A stretch of 64,000 nucleotides of DNA from Strigamia acuminata (GCA_949358305.1 OX442324.1:6731601-6795600), one strand, 5' to 3'; counted from the first letter of the stretch, positions 1 through 11,337 are shown. A program made the numbers and translations. The notes: generated by a model from the sequence alone, not told the origin.

Positions 1-1174
1 CAACAAGAATCAATTCAATTAGCAAATAAATAGTCAACATTAATTCTCCCATTCATTTTCTCTTCCAAAATGTCACCCTTTTTCGAGTGGTCGGCCTCCG
101 TTGTTCCGCTCTCTCCTTGATTCTCCGCCGCACTCTCTTCATGGGCGTCGTCGACGTGGTCGTCGTCGTCGTCGCCGCCGCCGTCGCCGCCACCGCCGCC
201 GCCGCCGCGGCCGCTTGCAACTTCTCTTCCACCTTCTCCTTTTTCCGTCGCTTAATCTTCTTGCCTTTGCTGGCAGCAGAACCTCCGAGCGATTTCAATT
301 CAGAATTCTCGTCGCCCGTTTCGTCGGAACTCGAATCTGCAGTCATTTCTTCTCTCTTGCGAGTCTGGAGCGCTTTTGCTTTTTGCTTATCGACTTTGCG
401 AGGTTCACATTTTTCACACATGTACGTTTCCGGAATATTATTTCGATCTAGCCCCATACAATCGACGTGTTGCCAAACACTGGAAGAAAAGAAAAGAAAA
501 GAAAAGAAAAGAACAGGGTGAGATTGAGGTTGACACCAAGGTTGACACCAAGGTTGACAAACAAAGTGACGCGTGTTCACTTACGAGCATTTATCACAAC
601 AAATCATATACTCGTCGTCGTGCTCAAAATCACATATGCATCGAGTAACCGATTCTTCCTCGTGTCCATCTTCCTCGTTGGTGGTGCTTGTGGTCACGAC
701 AGAGGTGCTGGTGTCTTCGTCCAAGGCACTGCCAAGTTTCGTGGGAGATTGCGGTGGAGTGGGTGGAGGCGGCGCACCATAATTATGATCCTGTCAAAGT
801 CAAAATCAAAATCAAATTCAAATTCAAATTCAAATTCAAATTCAAATTCATGGAAAATGTAATGTAATGTAATATAATGTAGTTAACATGTTCGCAAACC
901 TGATACGGGAGTCCGCAACAATTCGGATAAGTAGTAAGCGACGTAACCGTAGGCAGTTGCGCAACACTTGCGCAATTGATTGCATCCGTTGGAGCCAAAG
1001 TGGACCTGAAATCAACATGAGCACGTGCATTAAACAAAGCGATTGTCATTTCGTCTTGCTTGCAGTCAAGTCGTACTCGGAGCCTGTTTGAGGGATTTCG
1101 GCGTCGCTACCTTTGGTAGGTACTGCCGAACTGAAATGCGAAGCTCCAATCTGGAGGATAATGCTCATATTCAT
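1..1174 (-). CDS. KMT2E: KMT2E/SETD5-type PHD-finger gene, 5' exons (partial)
   Basis: Four exons on the minus strand encode the N-terminus of a KMT2E (MLL5)-like chromatin regulator. Exons: 1174-1077 (start ATG 1174-1172; MNMSIIL, compare the MSI- start of the vertebrate proteins; its donor is inferred), 1005-900 (acceptor TTTCAG, ends GLPYQ), 790-585 (starts [13 protein letters not shown], then CICDF and CCDKC, donor GTAAGT) and 479 to about 60 or beyond (acceptor CTTCCAG, starts [10 protein letters not shown]). Splicing 585 to 479 restores a complete C4HC3 PHD finger ending [16 protein letters not shown], then a basic tract, an alanine/threonine run and more basic residues. In this family the PHD finger binds the histone H3 tail and a SET domain follows; here SET would lie beyond base 1. 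The deduced introns are short, about 71-109 bp. Family assignment is firm, exon 1 less so. The intact PHD cysteines favour KMT2E over vertebrate SETD5, whose finger is degenerate. Confidence 0.88.
585..790 (-). CDS. KMT2E: KMT2E-like exon carrying the first half of the PHD finger
   Basis: Acceptor GACAG lies just right of 790 and donor GTAAGT just left of 585. The exon reads [13 protein letters not shown], a Ser/Thr/Glu-rich linker, then RCICDF and MICCDKC, the first zinc-ligand cysteines of the finger. The last codon is split: TC here plus T at 479 gives Ser. The preceding intron contains an AAATTC-type hexanucleotide repeat close to the acceptor (about 801-850). Confidence 0.9.
796..850. 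repeat. (AAATTC)n microsatellite in a KMT2E-like intron
   Basis: About eight copies of a six-base AAATTC/AAATCA unit lie directly beside the 3' splice site of the DHNYG exon. Confidence 0.9.
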
Positions 1175-1750
1175 TCCTCCCAATTCTTCGGACAATTAAG
1201 TTGACAACCATAAATATTGATCACAATACTGAACCGCCAAGCCTGAAATTAATTCAAACAATTCAATTCAATTCAATTCAACAATCTAACAATCTAACTA
1301 CAGACAGACCGAACAATAACAATTTCAATTTCAATTTCAAAGTAAATAACCAGAAGATGATGAATAAATAACCACATTTTATAATCTACCTCGCAGTTTG
1401 TCGCCACATTTTCTTACCATATCATATCATTTCATTTCATTTTTCTTTTAAACTAATGTGGAAACAAAACACATGCACAATTTCTTTCTTTCTTTCTTTC
1501 TTTTAATTCAGAGAATCCTTGAAGTCTTAACGCTGGTCAGATGCCACAAGCCCGCAGCTCGAGCTCGAGCTCGGGTTGGTCGTACACTCGTACACTCGTA
1601 CTGCGTTATTTCGCTATTTCTTTCTAGATTTCGACTCGGATTGGTTGCCGTTAGGAGGAACCGAAGATAGTTTCATTTCATTTCACACAAAGTATTGAGA
1701 CGATAAATAATTCGAAGCCTAACAACAGGCCAGAGGCAAAGGTAAAAGCA

Positions 1751-1863
<113 letters not shown>

Positions 1864-2149
1864 TAGCTAAAATGCTAATATCAGTTGGAGTAAACTGACA
1901 TTAGGAACTGCTCCGGAAATGTGCTTGAATTCAACGTCAACTCCGCGAACATTCGACACGAGCGACTACTTGCTACTTGACGCCTTGCGAGTTAGGCCTA
2001 AGCAAAAAGGAGCGACGCGACTTTCCTTCAAAGTCTTGGCGCCTTTTAAGTTTCCCAACTCGTGGTTCGTTCACGGTGATAGTGATAGTTGTAGGTAGGT
2101 AAGTTCAACTTTGGATGCATTCTAAATGCGAGCGAGAAATGCGAATAAT

Positions 2150-2237
2150 CGAACGGGACGGGACGGGACGGGACCGGGCGCGAATGCATCGTTCGTTCGT
2201 TCGTTCGTTCGTTCGTTCGTTCGTTCGTTCGTTCGGT
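2150..2237. repeat. (GGGAC)n followed by (GTTC)n array
   Basis: Four GGGAC units (about 2156-2174) are followed by about eleven GTTC units (2190-2235). Confidence 0.95.
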
Positions 2238-2497
2238 CGTCGTGGAAATGAAAAGTGAAAATGAGTGTGCTCAAATGGCGATTGTTCCGTTCTGAATTCC
2301 GAAAGAAATCTACGTTAGCTTCGAAATTCGGTTCGGTTTCATCGCTCGTTCTCTCCTTATTTGTGTTGACAACCCTGAACAATAATGGCGGCTCAATCTG
2401 GTGCAAATTCAATTTGAGAAGGAAGTAATTTAAATCGTCCGTTTTGCATATTACACCTTTCCAATTATGTGCTCAACATTTTCCATTTGAAAAGTCG

Positions 2498-2498
2498 C

Positions 2499-2529
<31 letters not shown>
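2498..2529. repeat. (CT)n dinucleotide tract
   Basis: Pure CT repeat with a slightly degraded right edge. Confidence 0.95.
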
Positions 2530-3785
2530 TCCTACAAAGATGTCAAGATCAACTTGTTTGAAATATCAATAAACTCACCATTGTGGCTCTGCTCTTCTGG
2601 CGAATTCAATTCTCTCGTTTTTTTTCAAATAAATGAAAATCAAATGAAATAAAATCGGCTGCTACGCACGCCACATTCAACGTGTATTCTCGATCAATTC
2701 GGCACTTTGTTTCCAATCACTTGTTCTACGATGCTAAGGAGACGGAACGTTACTGATTTCTTCCAACACTTCAACTGATGATAAATGCTTCAAGCTATCA
2801 TTTCGCTGCATCAACATCGAAACAAGAGAACTTCACTCATCAAAATACAATGGCGGCCATTGAACGTCTAATGTACGGGGTTTGAAACAGTAAAAGAACG
2901 GATCTAGAACGAAATTGGTGCGTGTAATAGCAAGCGCATGATGTCAGATGACTCTGATTCCATCACACTTGTGTTACCTCGCGAGCACTGAGACTCGACG
3001 GGAGGATAGCCGGGAGCCAAACATTGCAATTTCGAAGGTCAAATTAGGCCCACGCTCCCCACCCAATCCAAAACGTAACATGATACGACCGAACCGGTAT
3101 GCTCTTTTCAAAAGTCAATCAGAAAAACGAGAGAAACCAAATTTATTTCTTTTATTTTTTCGTATGTGAATATTGAAAACAAGTTTGAGAAACAATAGTT
3201 GTGTTTTGTAATATTTGGAGCCTCGCAACGAGATTAATAAAATGGAGTATGCGGATACTTCGAGGATGCATCCTCCTTTTCAACTCAAATAAATCGGTGT
3301 GTGAGGAAATGGGACTAGTATTAACAAGGTTTTAAGAAATTGAAGACGTGTACAACGGAAATCTGGGCAAACAAGTTTTGAAATATGAAAGCTTTCATGA
3401 TTGAAGCCGATCTAAAAGCCATCGAAAGCGGCGTGTTGAGCGTTGGCGTAAAGATGTATCCTTCATGCGAGCGAACATGACGTCATTTGATGAGCCAAGC
3501 CATACGTGGACTAGAAACAGCAATTGGTCGACGCTGCGTGCCTAGTTCGGGTAACCACTGCAGGGAATACGCGCCGCAATCGCAGTATCGTTGCTTTTGG
3601 CCGCCTCTCACCGAATTCGGTCCGTAGTTTTAGATCATGTGTAATTTTGCAGGATTGCACAAACAAAATCCAGGCCGAGAGGTAGTGAATACAGGAGTCA
3701 TCAGAAGAAAATCGTCGAAGTAAGAAGAGGGAAGGGGAAATAGCAATACGTGATCGATTCGTGTGTTCTGGCAGATTGGCGTCCG

Positions 3786-3870
3786 TCGTCTCCCGTTTCA
3801 CCCGTTTCACCCGTTTTACCACCCGTTTCGCCACCCGTTTCGCCACCCGTTTGTTTCATCACCCGTTTCA
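3786..3870. repeat. CCCGTTTC minisatellite
   Basis: About eight units of 9-12 bp built on CACCCGTTTC. The overlapping open frames reading HPF or TRF repeats come from this array and are not taken as genes. Confidence 0.85.
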
Positions 3871-4051
3871 AGCACCACCCGCTTGTATCAGCACTTGGAT
3901 CACCCGTTTCGAACTTTTCCGCTGTTGCTATTCGGTGGAATCGCCAAGTGCCGCAATGACGCCGTAAACAAGTTGGAGGAAAGGAAAGGAAAAAGGGAAG
4001 AGAAAATCAATCCCTCAGAAAATCTTGAAGAGAGAGGGAGAGAAGAAAGAA

Positions 4052-4117
4052 AGAAATTTTGAAAAAAAGAAAAAAAGAAAAAAAGAAAAAAAAAGAAATC
4101 TATATATTATATTATAC

Positions 4118-4162
<45 letters not shown>

Positions 4163-4205
4163 TATATACATACATACATACATATATACATATATATATA
4201 TGTGT
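4052..4205. repeat. A-rich (GAAAAA)n then (TA)n/(TACA)n tract
   Basis: A purine tract of GAAAA units passes into alternating TA and TACA units. It lies 200 bp upstream of the CADPS start codon. Confidence 0.95.
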
Positions 4206-4309
4206 AGAGAGTAGGCAGTTGCAAGATGCTTGTAATTGATTGTTACTGTTAGTTTGGTTTCGTTCTCCACTGCTCAGCGTTTGCGCTTTTTGTTGTTGAG
4301 CTGATTAAT

Positions 4310-4380
4310 CGATTGAATTGAATTGAATTGAATTGAATTGAATTGAATTGAATTGAAGGAAGAGGAAGAGGAAGAGGAAG
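4310..4380. repeat. (TTGAA)n and (GGAAGA)n tandem repeats
   Basis: About nine TTGAA pentamers (4312-4356) are followed by four GGAAGA units, just before the CADPS ATG at 4402. They probably lie in the CADPS 5' UTR. Confidence 0.93.
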
Positions 4381-4401
4381 ACTAATCAATCGAATTGTAT
4401 C

Positions 4402-5283
4402 ATGCTCGAGCCATCGTCAAGCGAAGAGGAGTCGGACAACGAGACGATCGAGGAGGAGAGCTGCGAAGCGGCTAGGACGGGATCGACAGGTGCTTTGGAG
4501 TTGCCCAGCTCGGGTTCCCTCACCCGGAACATGTCGCCGGCGAGCGGCACCGTGGACACGTTGAGCGTTACAGGCAGCACACATTCCCGTTCCAACAGTT
4601 TCGCCAGACCGTCGAGCCCGAGCCCGTCGGTCGTGAGTGAAAAGGAGAAAGGAGGAGGAGGAGGAGGAGGAGGAGGAGGAGGAGGAGGAGGAGGAGACGT
4701 AGCAGACTTGGATAAGCAGGAACGGGAGGAGGAAGAGCGAAAACGTCGCTTACAATTGTACGTATTTGTCATTCGATGTGTCGCATATCCATTTAACGCC
4801 AAACAACCAACGGACTTAACACGCCGCCAGAATAAGATCACGAAATCGCAGTTGGAAACGATTCAAAGCCGATTCCAGGCGTTCTTAAAGGGTGAGACGG
4901 GAATCGTGGCGGACGAGGCGTTTCAGAACGCCGTGCAGAGCTATTTCGACGTGTTTTTACGAAGTGATCGCGTGCTGAAAATGGTGCAAAGCGGCGCCTG
5001 CTCACAGCACGACTTCCGAGAAGTTTTTAAGAATAACATAGAGAAAAGAGTGCGCAGTCTCCCTGAGATTGATGGCCTCAGCAAGGAAACAGTACTCTCG
5101 TCCTGGATGACCAAATTCGATGCTATCACCCGTGGTGAAGAAGACACGAGGAAAGGACCGACGAGACCCACTCCGAACGTCGCCTCCGAACTCATCATGA
5201 GCAAGGAACAGCTCTACGACATGTTTCAAAATATTCTTCATGTCAAAAAGTTCGAACATCAGCTATTATTCAACGCCTTGCAG
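4402..5283 (+). CDS. CADPS: CADPS (CAPS) exon 1
   Basis: This 294-codon exon encodes the N-terminus of calcium-dependent secretion activator, the cytosolic factor that primes dense-core vesicles for Ca2+-triggered exocytosis. The start [13 protein letters not shown] matches the vertebrate CADPS start. A low-complexity segment follows, with [15 protein letters not shown] and a glycine run encoded by a GGA repeat (4652-4696), then conserved blocks [40 protein letters not shown] and [13 protein letters not shown]. The exon ends phase 0 at CAG before GTGAGG. The open frame runs on to a stop at 5332-5334, but that tail (VRLKCFHLL) is intronic. In vertebrate CADPS the residues after NACQ are LDNPDEQAA, which here resume at 11257. 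The C2, PH, MHD and membrane-binding parts are not in the window. Confidence 0.96.
4652..4696 (+). repeat. GGA repeat encoding a poly-glycine tract in CADPS
   Basis: An uninterrupted GGA run codes for about 15 glycines between the SEKEK motif and the conserved LQLYVFV block. Vertebrate CADPS also has glycine-rich stretches in this region. The tract is likely to vary in length between individuals. Confidence 0.95.
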
Positions 5284-5503
5284 GTGAGGCTTAAATGCTT
5301 TCATTTACTTGTTAGTGCCATTTCATCTTGTTGACATTTACATTCTGTACATACACACACATTATTTCATTACACAATTACACAATTACACCAAGTTGAA
5401 CAAATGTCCATTCCCTAATTCCACTTGATATTTAGACCCCATAATGTAATGCTACGTAAAATCATCAACAATAAAGTCATTTACAGCATGCCACCAAATG
5501 TTT

Positions 5504-5511
5504 ATTATTAA

Positions 5512-5572
<61 letters not shown>
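5504..5572. repeat. (AAT)n microsatellite
   Basis: About 23 near-perfect AAT units, 140 bp left of the Tc1 element. Confidence 0.97.
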
Positions 5573-5709
5573 TTGTTGCACTGGCATTAGGAAATCATGT
5601 GTGCAGTAAGAATTTGGCGTCAAATATTTCACGACTTGTAGAACAAATCTAGTGGAAAAAACTTTTGTTTAGCAGGTTGTGTGTTTGTTGCCGTGTTTTT
5701 TTTAATATA

Positions 5710-7283
5710 CAGTCTGTTACAAAATTATAAGGACAGCCACCATTTTTTAATAATATAATTTTCATCAGACCCAGAATTTTTATATTTTGCACATACATAA
5801 ATAAGGTTAAAACAAAGTTCCACAACAAATTTCACAACAATCCAACAATTAGTTCTTAAGTTATGAGCATTTTTCTGAATTAGTCACAATTTTGACCGTT
5901 ACATAATTATAAGGACAGTTAAAAATAAATGGAAATTGGTTTGATTAATATTTGGTAGAACCACCTTGGGCCTGAATTACATTAAATATTCTGTCTGGCA
6001 TTGTTTTGACAAGTTTTTGGAGTTGGTCATCCTTAATTTCTTCCCAAGCATCCATTATTGCCATTTTTAGATCATTTACATGCAGGAACTGCCTGTTTTG
6101 GCGATAAACAATTCTGGTCATAATTCCCCACAGGTTTTCTATAGGGTTTAGATCAGGACTCTTTGAAGGCCATCCAAAAACCTTAATTTTTTCATCACAA
6201 AACCATTTTTTTGTTGATTTGGAGACATGAACTGGAGCATTGTCTTGTTGAAATGTCCAGTTATCGCCACCAATCAATGGACCAAAAGCAATTAAATTGT
6301 TTTTCAGAAGGTCTTGGTACTTCAGAGAATCCATTTTTCCTTCAATCACAACAATGTCAGTTTTTCCATTGAATGCAAATGCACCCCACACCATCACTCC
6401 CCCACCTCCCATTTGACGGCTCATTCTTACTTTTGAATTTTTGCGCAAATCATGCCAATAATATCCATAACCATCAGGGCCATCTAGATTCCACTTCTTC
6501 TCATCAGAAAAAACACTTTGTTCCCACTCTTTTGTCCAGCTCATCACAGAATGGGCCCACTGCAATCTTGCTTGCTTGTGTGCAGGAGTTAAATTTGGTT
6601 TCACTTTCATCTTGGCGTATTCCACTAAGCTATTGTTCTTCAAACTTCGCCAAATTGTTGTATGAGACACATTTTTTGACAATTGAGCTGCTGCTTGCCT
6701 TGTTGAAAGTTCACTGTTTGTTACCAGTCTAAAAACCTGTCGTTTATCCCTTGTTGACAGCTTGGGTTTGCAACCACTGCGTTTGTTTTGACCATAGTTT
6801 TCTTTTTTGGTCAACACATTGGCCACAGCAGTTTTAGAACGTTGTATAATTGTTCCAATTTCCCTATAGGATTTTCCAGCTCCATGCAGTTCATAAATTT
6901 TCCGAATTTCAAGTTCAGTAAGTTCAAAATTGCGCGGCATGATCTTTCACTGATTTAAACAAAGAAACAGTTATTTTTAACTGTCAAAAACATTAATATG
7001 ATGTCATGGAATGTTCCATTATGAGTTATAAATAACCACGGAAAGAAATTCTGTTTTTAATGTAAAAAACTAGACTGTCCTTATAATTATGTAACAGCCA
7101 AAATTGTGACTAATTCACAAAAATGCTCATAACTTAAGAACTAATTGTTGGATTGTTGTGAAATTTGTTGTGGAACTTTGTTTTAACCTTATTTATGTAT
7201 GTGCAAAATATAAAAATTCTGGGTCTGATGAAAATTATATTATTAAAAAATGGTGGCTGTCCTTATAATTTTGTAACAGACTG
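5710..7283 (-). mobile_element. Complete Tc1-type DNA transposon with IR/DR termini
   Basis: This 1574-bp element is flanked by TA on both sides (5708-5709 and 7284-7285). Its terminal inverted repeats are about 212 bp and differ at only about three positions. Each TIR carries two copies of a GTTACA-AATTATAAGGACAG motif, an outer one at the tip and an inner one about 190 bp further in (near 5899 and 7075). This is the IR/DR arrangement known from Sleeping Beauty-like elements. It contains one uninterrupted transposase gene. Confidence 0.96.
5945..6940 (-). CDS. Tc1/mariner transposase, apparently intact (DD34E)
   Basis: This 331-aa protein is of normal length for Tc1 transposases, which cut and paste their own element at TA sites. 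The start MPRNFELTELEIRKI opens a helix-turn-helix paired-like domain (about residues 5-110: GKSYREIGTIIQRSKTAV, then a second HTH around STRQAAAQLSKNVSHTTIW). The catalytic triad is visible in FSDEKKW, QQDNAPVH and SPDLNPIENLW. Spacing from the second Asp to the Glu is 34 residues, hence DD34E, the Tc1 signature. A glycine-rich GGGGVMVWGAF box lies between the first and second catalytic Asp, and the end is QGGSTKY. No stop or frameshift is seen. It lies antisense to CADPS, so any expression would need its own promoter. Confidence 0.95.
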   Translation of the reverse strand: MPRNFELTELEIRKIYELHGAGKSYREIGTIIQRSKTAVANVLTKKENYGQNKRSGCKPKLSTRDKRQVFRLVTNSELSTRQAAAQLSKNVSHTTIWRSLKNNSLVEYAKMKVKPNLTPAHKQARLQWAHSVMSWTKEWEQSVFSDEKKWNLDGPDGYGYYWHDLRKNSKVRMSRQMGGGGVMVWGAFAFNGKTDIVVIEGKMDSLKYQDLLKNNLIAFGPLIGGDNWTFQQDNAPVHVSKSTKKWFCDEKIKVFGWPSKSPDLNPIENLWGIMTRIVYRQNRQFLHVNDLKMAIMDAWEEIKDDQLQKLVKTMPDRIFNVIQAQGGSTKY

Positions 7284-7285
7284 TA

Positions 7286-8800
7286 GTTAGTGGCATACAC
7301 TTCCATTTGTTGCTAAACTTCTACATGATGTTTACAAATTAAGAAACATTGGGCATGCACATGAAATTTATTTGACTTAAAATTACAAGTAGTTTAAAAT
7401 TTATGTGTAAACATTTATCAGTTGTGGGGAATTTTTTTGAGAAAAAATAAGAAAAATGTTTTCACAGTCAATTAACACTGTACCGTACCTTGATTTAATG
7501 ACTAGTAGACACATAAGCTTAGTCGTACCAAGTGTCTCTAATGAAAGGTGTCTAAATGTAGTGTTACGGGATTCTGATGCTATTGTGCAACGAGTTCAGT
7601 ATTGCATTGCCTATGATGGAAACGTGTCAAGTATTTTTTGTAAAAATTTGATTAATTTATATATTTTTCGCTTTTGTACTAGGATGGTTTTTCGTGTGTT
7701 GACATGAAGTGAAACTAATTTCTATTTCGTTTGTGTCCATTGAATTTAGGCAGTACAAACAAAATACAGTGTACTCTGTGTAATTCGGACTTTAAACGTG
7801 TCTCAGAAATTTGTCTGGAACATAGAGCGTATTCTCTCTGGTCTGGACAAATGCCACATGTCTGGACTTTTTCTGTTGAAACATTTTATTTCTTTTTTTA
7901 CAACGTTTTTTTTTTATTCTAGCATTGGGTTGGCACACCGCAACAGTTATCAGCGTATTGTGTCACCGCCGACACACGTACCCATGACATACAAAAGATC
8001 ATTTTTGATATAAAACGTTTTTGCAACTATTCGTACTGTAAAACAATCCTTTCTGTTCTACCGTATTTTGTGCACTTTTTTACTTTGAAAAGTCAACCAC
8101 AAATTATGGCCCGAACAATGTGTAACAACGTGCATGAGTAACTAACGTCCATCATATCATACATTACACCATTAGTTGGGTGTATAAATTGCATAAATCT
8201 CCTTAGTAATCCTAATAAATATCAATTGAATAGTGTAGCAGTGTATGTGGTTTTGTCGGGTTTATTTCAAACGACTAAATAAATGTAAAACAAAAGAGAC
8301 GTTCTTATTATGTGATTAAATATGGACTTATAAATTGGATAACAGCAACCATAAGAACTCCCTTCACTTTTTTAAAATTTATTTTCTTTGCAAAAGATTT
8401 AGTCGCAATGCGACTGGTGACAACTAGTAATCAAATAAATCGCAACTTCCTCTTCAAAAGCATGTCATACTGGCTGCAACGTGTCGCTGTAAAACAGTCA
8501 GCGAATAAAGTTTAGCCTCACCCCATTTTTTTGGTTTTAGCTAAAAAGGGTGCGTTCATGTGACAAAATTAGGTGATGATTGTGTGAAAAAAGCCACTTG
8601 AACATTGTTTTTGTATGAATGGAAAAAAAATAAAATAAAAGTTGAGCTGTTTGTACATAGAATAAAGTTTAGCTTCACTTGAGAAAATCATTGAAAAATG
8701 GTGGTAAAAAATAATGAATTGACTAGGTGCGTTCAAACTTTTGGTTTATTCAGTTTTTACCATTGCTATAAACGGTAAAAACCGAATACAAAAACTTGCC
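7286..8800. other. AT-rich intronic sequence, nothing recognised
   Basis: Short open frames only (for example 7456-7707 and 7798-8013), none with a recognisable domain or splice context. Confidence 0.6.
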
Positions 8801-8804
8801 CAAA

Positions 8805-9379
8805 GCTAAGTACACATGACCTGATTCCGTGCACGGAATGATCACTTTCCGTGTATGGCCGAATGTTTGGGTCAGTGTGGTACACATGGTTCTGTTTACC
8901 ACACACGGAAACTTTCTGGCAACCGAAATTTTATTCTTTCCGGCAGTGATGGTGCACGGAATAGCTTGAATTGTTTTTGTGCACGAACAGATTCTGAGTA
9001 CCCAGAATGCATTGTGGTAATGCGACCGATCGTGACCGGTCGTACACAAGGTGGAGGTGGATATTGAATACAACGACAGATATTACTAAAAATGTTTGAT
9101 TAATTTATTTTATTATTTATTATTAATTATTAATTTAAAAATACAGCAATCCATTTATTTTGCACAATCAAACTCCAACATTTTTTAAAAGTGGTCGCCA
9201 TTTGTATTCACAACACGTGCACGGATTGTGTGTACCAAACAATTTCCGTGCACGGATTGTGTGTACCAAACAATTTCCGCGCACGGAATGACACAGCCAA
9301 ACACACAGGCGGAATCATTTTGTTTGCGGCGTGACAACCTGAAATTTCAGAGTCTGAAAGTCTCATGTGTACTTAGCTT
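8805..9379. mobile_element. Candidate TIR MITE
   Basis: A 17-bp inverted repeat, AAGCTAAGTACACATGA on the left and its complement on the right, bounds about 575 bp. The interior has several inverted copies of CCGTGCACGGAAT-type sequence. No clear target-site duplication was seen, so the boundaries are tentative. Confidence 0.45.
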
Positions 9380-9544
9380 AACCGTGAACGAGTGCGCGGC
9401 AATTTCGTTTTTGGTCCTGCTTACAGTTTAGTTTTCCAATCTTGCAAGTATGGTTAAGTGGTATGGTTAAGTTATAAATATAGAATTGAGGAAGTGCAAA
9501 CTAGACAACACAAGCTCACAAGTCCATTTCTAATTTTTTGACAG

Positions 9545-10010
9545 CTGGCTTCTCATACTGAAGAGGAAGATGATGTTATAGAACATGGTTTATTTTCTTT
9601 TACGGTACTTGTTTCGAATTCCAGTGATACCTAAATGAAAGAAATGCAAATCCCAAAAACCATGTGTTATTTGAAGAACCATTGCCTCATTACAATGATG
9701 AACGTTTCAAACGATCTGTAAGAATGACCTGAACCCAAATTAGGAAAGTACCGTACTTGACTTGATCAAAGCTAATGCAGTATTTAAATAACCTTCATGT
9801 GCTCAGTATCCTGTTTCATTACAGCTTTTAATAGCTTTAAATATGTATAAATTGTCATGTCCTTATTAGATGATAAGAGAAAGTAATTTAATTATTATTT
9901 TTATTCAGGTTTGGAGTGTTTGGAAATGGTGGTGCCATAATTGCGAGTGCTAGAGATTTTGGCTTACGAGTAAGTGATGGTGGGACTTTGAATATTCTCT
10001 CTTATTGAGT
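9545..10010 (+). pseudogene. Possible PIF/Harbinger transposase remnant
   Basis: Two coding-like stretches in the plus direction resemble pieces of Harbinger transposases. Around 9640-9740 it reads HVLFEEPLPHYNDERFKRSV followed by RMT and a stop. Around 9910-10010 it reads FGVFGNGGAIIASARDFGLR then VSDGGTLNI, like the 'GN-A-A-FG-S-GT' region of that family. Stops and frame changes separate them, and the catalytic domain is not visible. The second piece sits between an AG and a GTAAGT, so a spurious or real exon cannot be excluded. It does not fit CADPS, whose exon 1 joins directly to 11257. Low confidence. Confidence 0.3.
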
Positions 10011-10482
10011 AATCAAAGCCTTACTTTCCATTGAAAATGAATTTATTTTCTGGCCATCAGTAGCAGAAAGAAAGGCAGTGTCTACTGAAATGTACAAATG
10101 CAGAGTGGTGCCCCTGTGGGGGTCTTGTCTGTACCGACTGTTGATGTGATGTGATTTTCGGTGATTTTTTGGCTTAGAAGTGTCAAAAATTCAGAAAAAA
10201 ACAAAGATAATTTTGTACAAACAAGGGAATAAAAAACTTACTATAATTTAGTGATCTTGGAGGGAAAAAGAAGAAAAACAAACTTTTTTTTTTGGATTGC
10301 TTGACTTGTGGTCAGTAAAAATTGGACTGGTTAGCCAGGGACCAGAAGCCCATATTAGGGGGTTCCCCCTGGCGGAATTTTCTTTAAAGTACTGAATTTT
10401 CCTGGACAAGTTATAAAAAACATCATTTATTTGTTGATGGTATACAATTGATTAAAAACGCAGATTTCTTGAGAACAAAAGC

Positions 10483-10672
10483 TCGGATTGTCAAAAACTA
10501 AACACCAAATGAAAGAACGGAAAAAAATCTTCCAGAAACGTAAATCAAACAGCACTGCCCACAACTAAAATAATTACTATATATTTATTTCAACAATGCA
10601 TACATTTTTTTAGACACCTTTAGTCACCCTATTTGTATTGTCAGGCAGGTTTTATTTGGGTCACCAGGTATT
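10483..10672. repeat. Diverged terminal half of a TIR element family (copy 1)
   Basis: The stretch from ATTGTCAAAAACTAAACACC to GGGTCACCAGG is a diverged copy of the right half of the element at 14361-14946. Shared landmarks are GAAAGA-CGGAAAAA, CACTGCC-ACAACTAAAATAATTA and TTGTATTG--GG--GGTTTTAT. No left terminus was found here. Confidence 0.6.
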
Positions 10673-11256
10673 TTGTCCTTTCCTGAGATTTTAGCTCATT
10701 TAGTTTAATATAAGACCAGAACAGTATCTGGGTGTGTTGGTGTTTGTAGCTCAGGTTATTGCTGAATAACTTGTACCAAATTTTCATGTTTTACAATCTG
10801 TTTCCAAAACTATAAAAATTTTTATATTAGAACTTTGTTACCCGTATCTCTTCTTTTGCTTTGACAATAGCCTGAAATCTAAATGACATCGTGTTGATTT
10901 ATTGCTGCTACTGTTCTCATCAAATTTTCTTCTACAATTGGTTCAAACAATGTGTTAATTTCTGTTTCAAGGTTTGTGTTGGTGTATTCTCTTTTGTAAA
11001 CTGCCACAAATTCCAGAATACAATTTCTGTAATAATTGGTCTTTCCTGTGTCTTTTTATCACACGACTGAGATCTAAAAGTTGTGCATTTATCAGGGTAT
11101 TATCCCATTGAAAATTGTAGTATTTCTCCCTAAGAACCACAGTACTGTTATGGTACAGTACATGACAGCATAACAATTGTATTTTTTTATACAAAAAAAA
11201 ACAACAACTTTGAAACAAAAAATTGTTCTTAATTATGTATTTGTTTATTTCTGTAG

Positions 11257-11337
11257 TTGGATTCTGCTGATGAGCAAGCAGCGGCAATCCGAAGGGAACT
11301 GGATGGACGTATGCAGAAAGTGCAGGAAATGGAGCGG
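11257..11337 (+). CDS. CADPS: CADPS exon 2
   Basis: A 27-codon, phase-0 exon: LDSADEQAAAIRRELDGR followed by MQKVQEMER. It matches the vertebrate CADPS segment that follows exon 1 (LDNPDEQAAQIRRELDGR). Acceptor CTGTAG precedes 11257 and donor GTATGA starts at 11338. The divergence of QKVQEMER from the vertebrate QMADQIARE lies at the less conserved end. Confidence 0.97.

Larger units (their letters stand above)
5284..11256 (+). other. CADPS: CADPS intron 1
   Basis: GTGAGG donor at 5284 and CTGTAG acceptor ending 11256. It contains an AAT microsatellite, a complete Tc1 element, a candidate TIR MITE, and Harbinger-like and other TIR remnants, listed separately. Between 7286 and 8800, and between 10680 and 11250, I see only AT-rich sequence without a supportable gene. 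Confidence 0.93.

Noticed and set aside
87-521. Plus-strand open frames over the KMT2E-like exon
   Set aside because: They mirror the real minus-strand exon. The poly-Ala/poly-Arg content comes from GC-rich repeats opposite the Ala/Thr tract.
3750-4062. Three plus-strand open frames rich in HPF or TRF
   Set aside because: They are translations of the CCCGTTTC minisatellite in all frames.
4025-4224. Tyr/Ile repeat open frames
   Set aside because: They are translations of the TA/TACA microsatellite.
5284-5334. CADPS ending at the stop at 5332
   Set aside because: The frame continues past a GTGAGG donor. Conserved CADPS sequence resumes at 11257 in phase, so the stop is intronic.
9904-9972. 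An extra CADPS exon
   Set aside because: Vertebrate CADPS joins the exon 1 end directly to LDNPDEQ, and this piece has no CADPS similarity.
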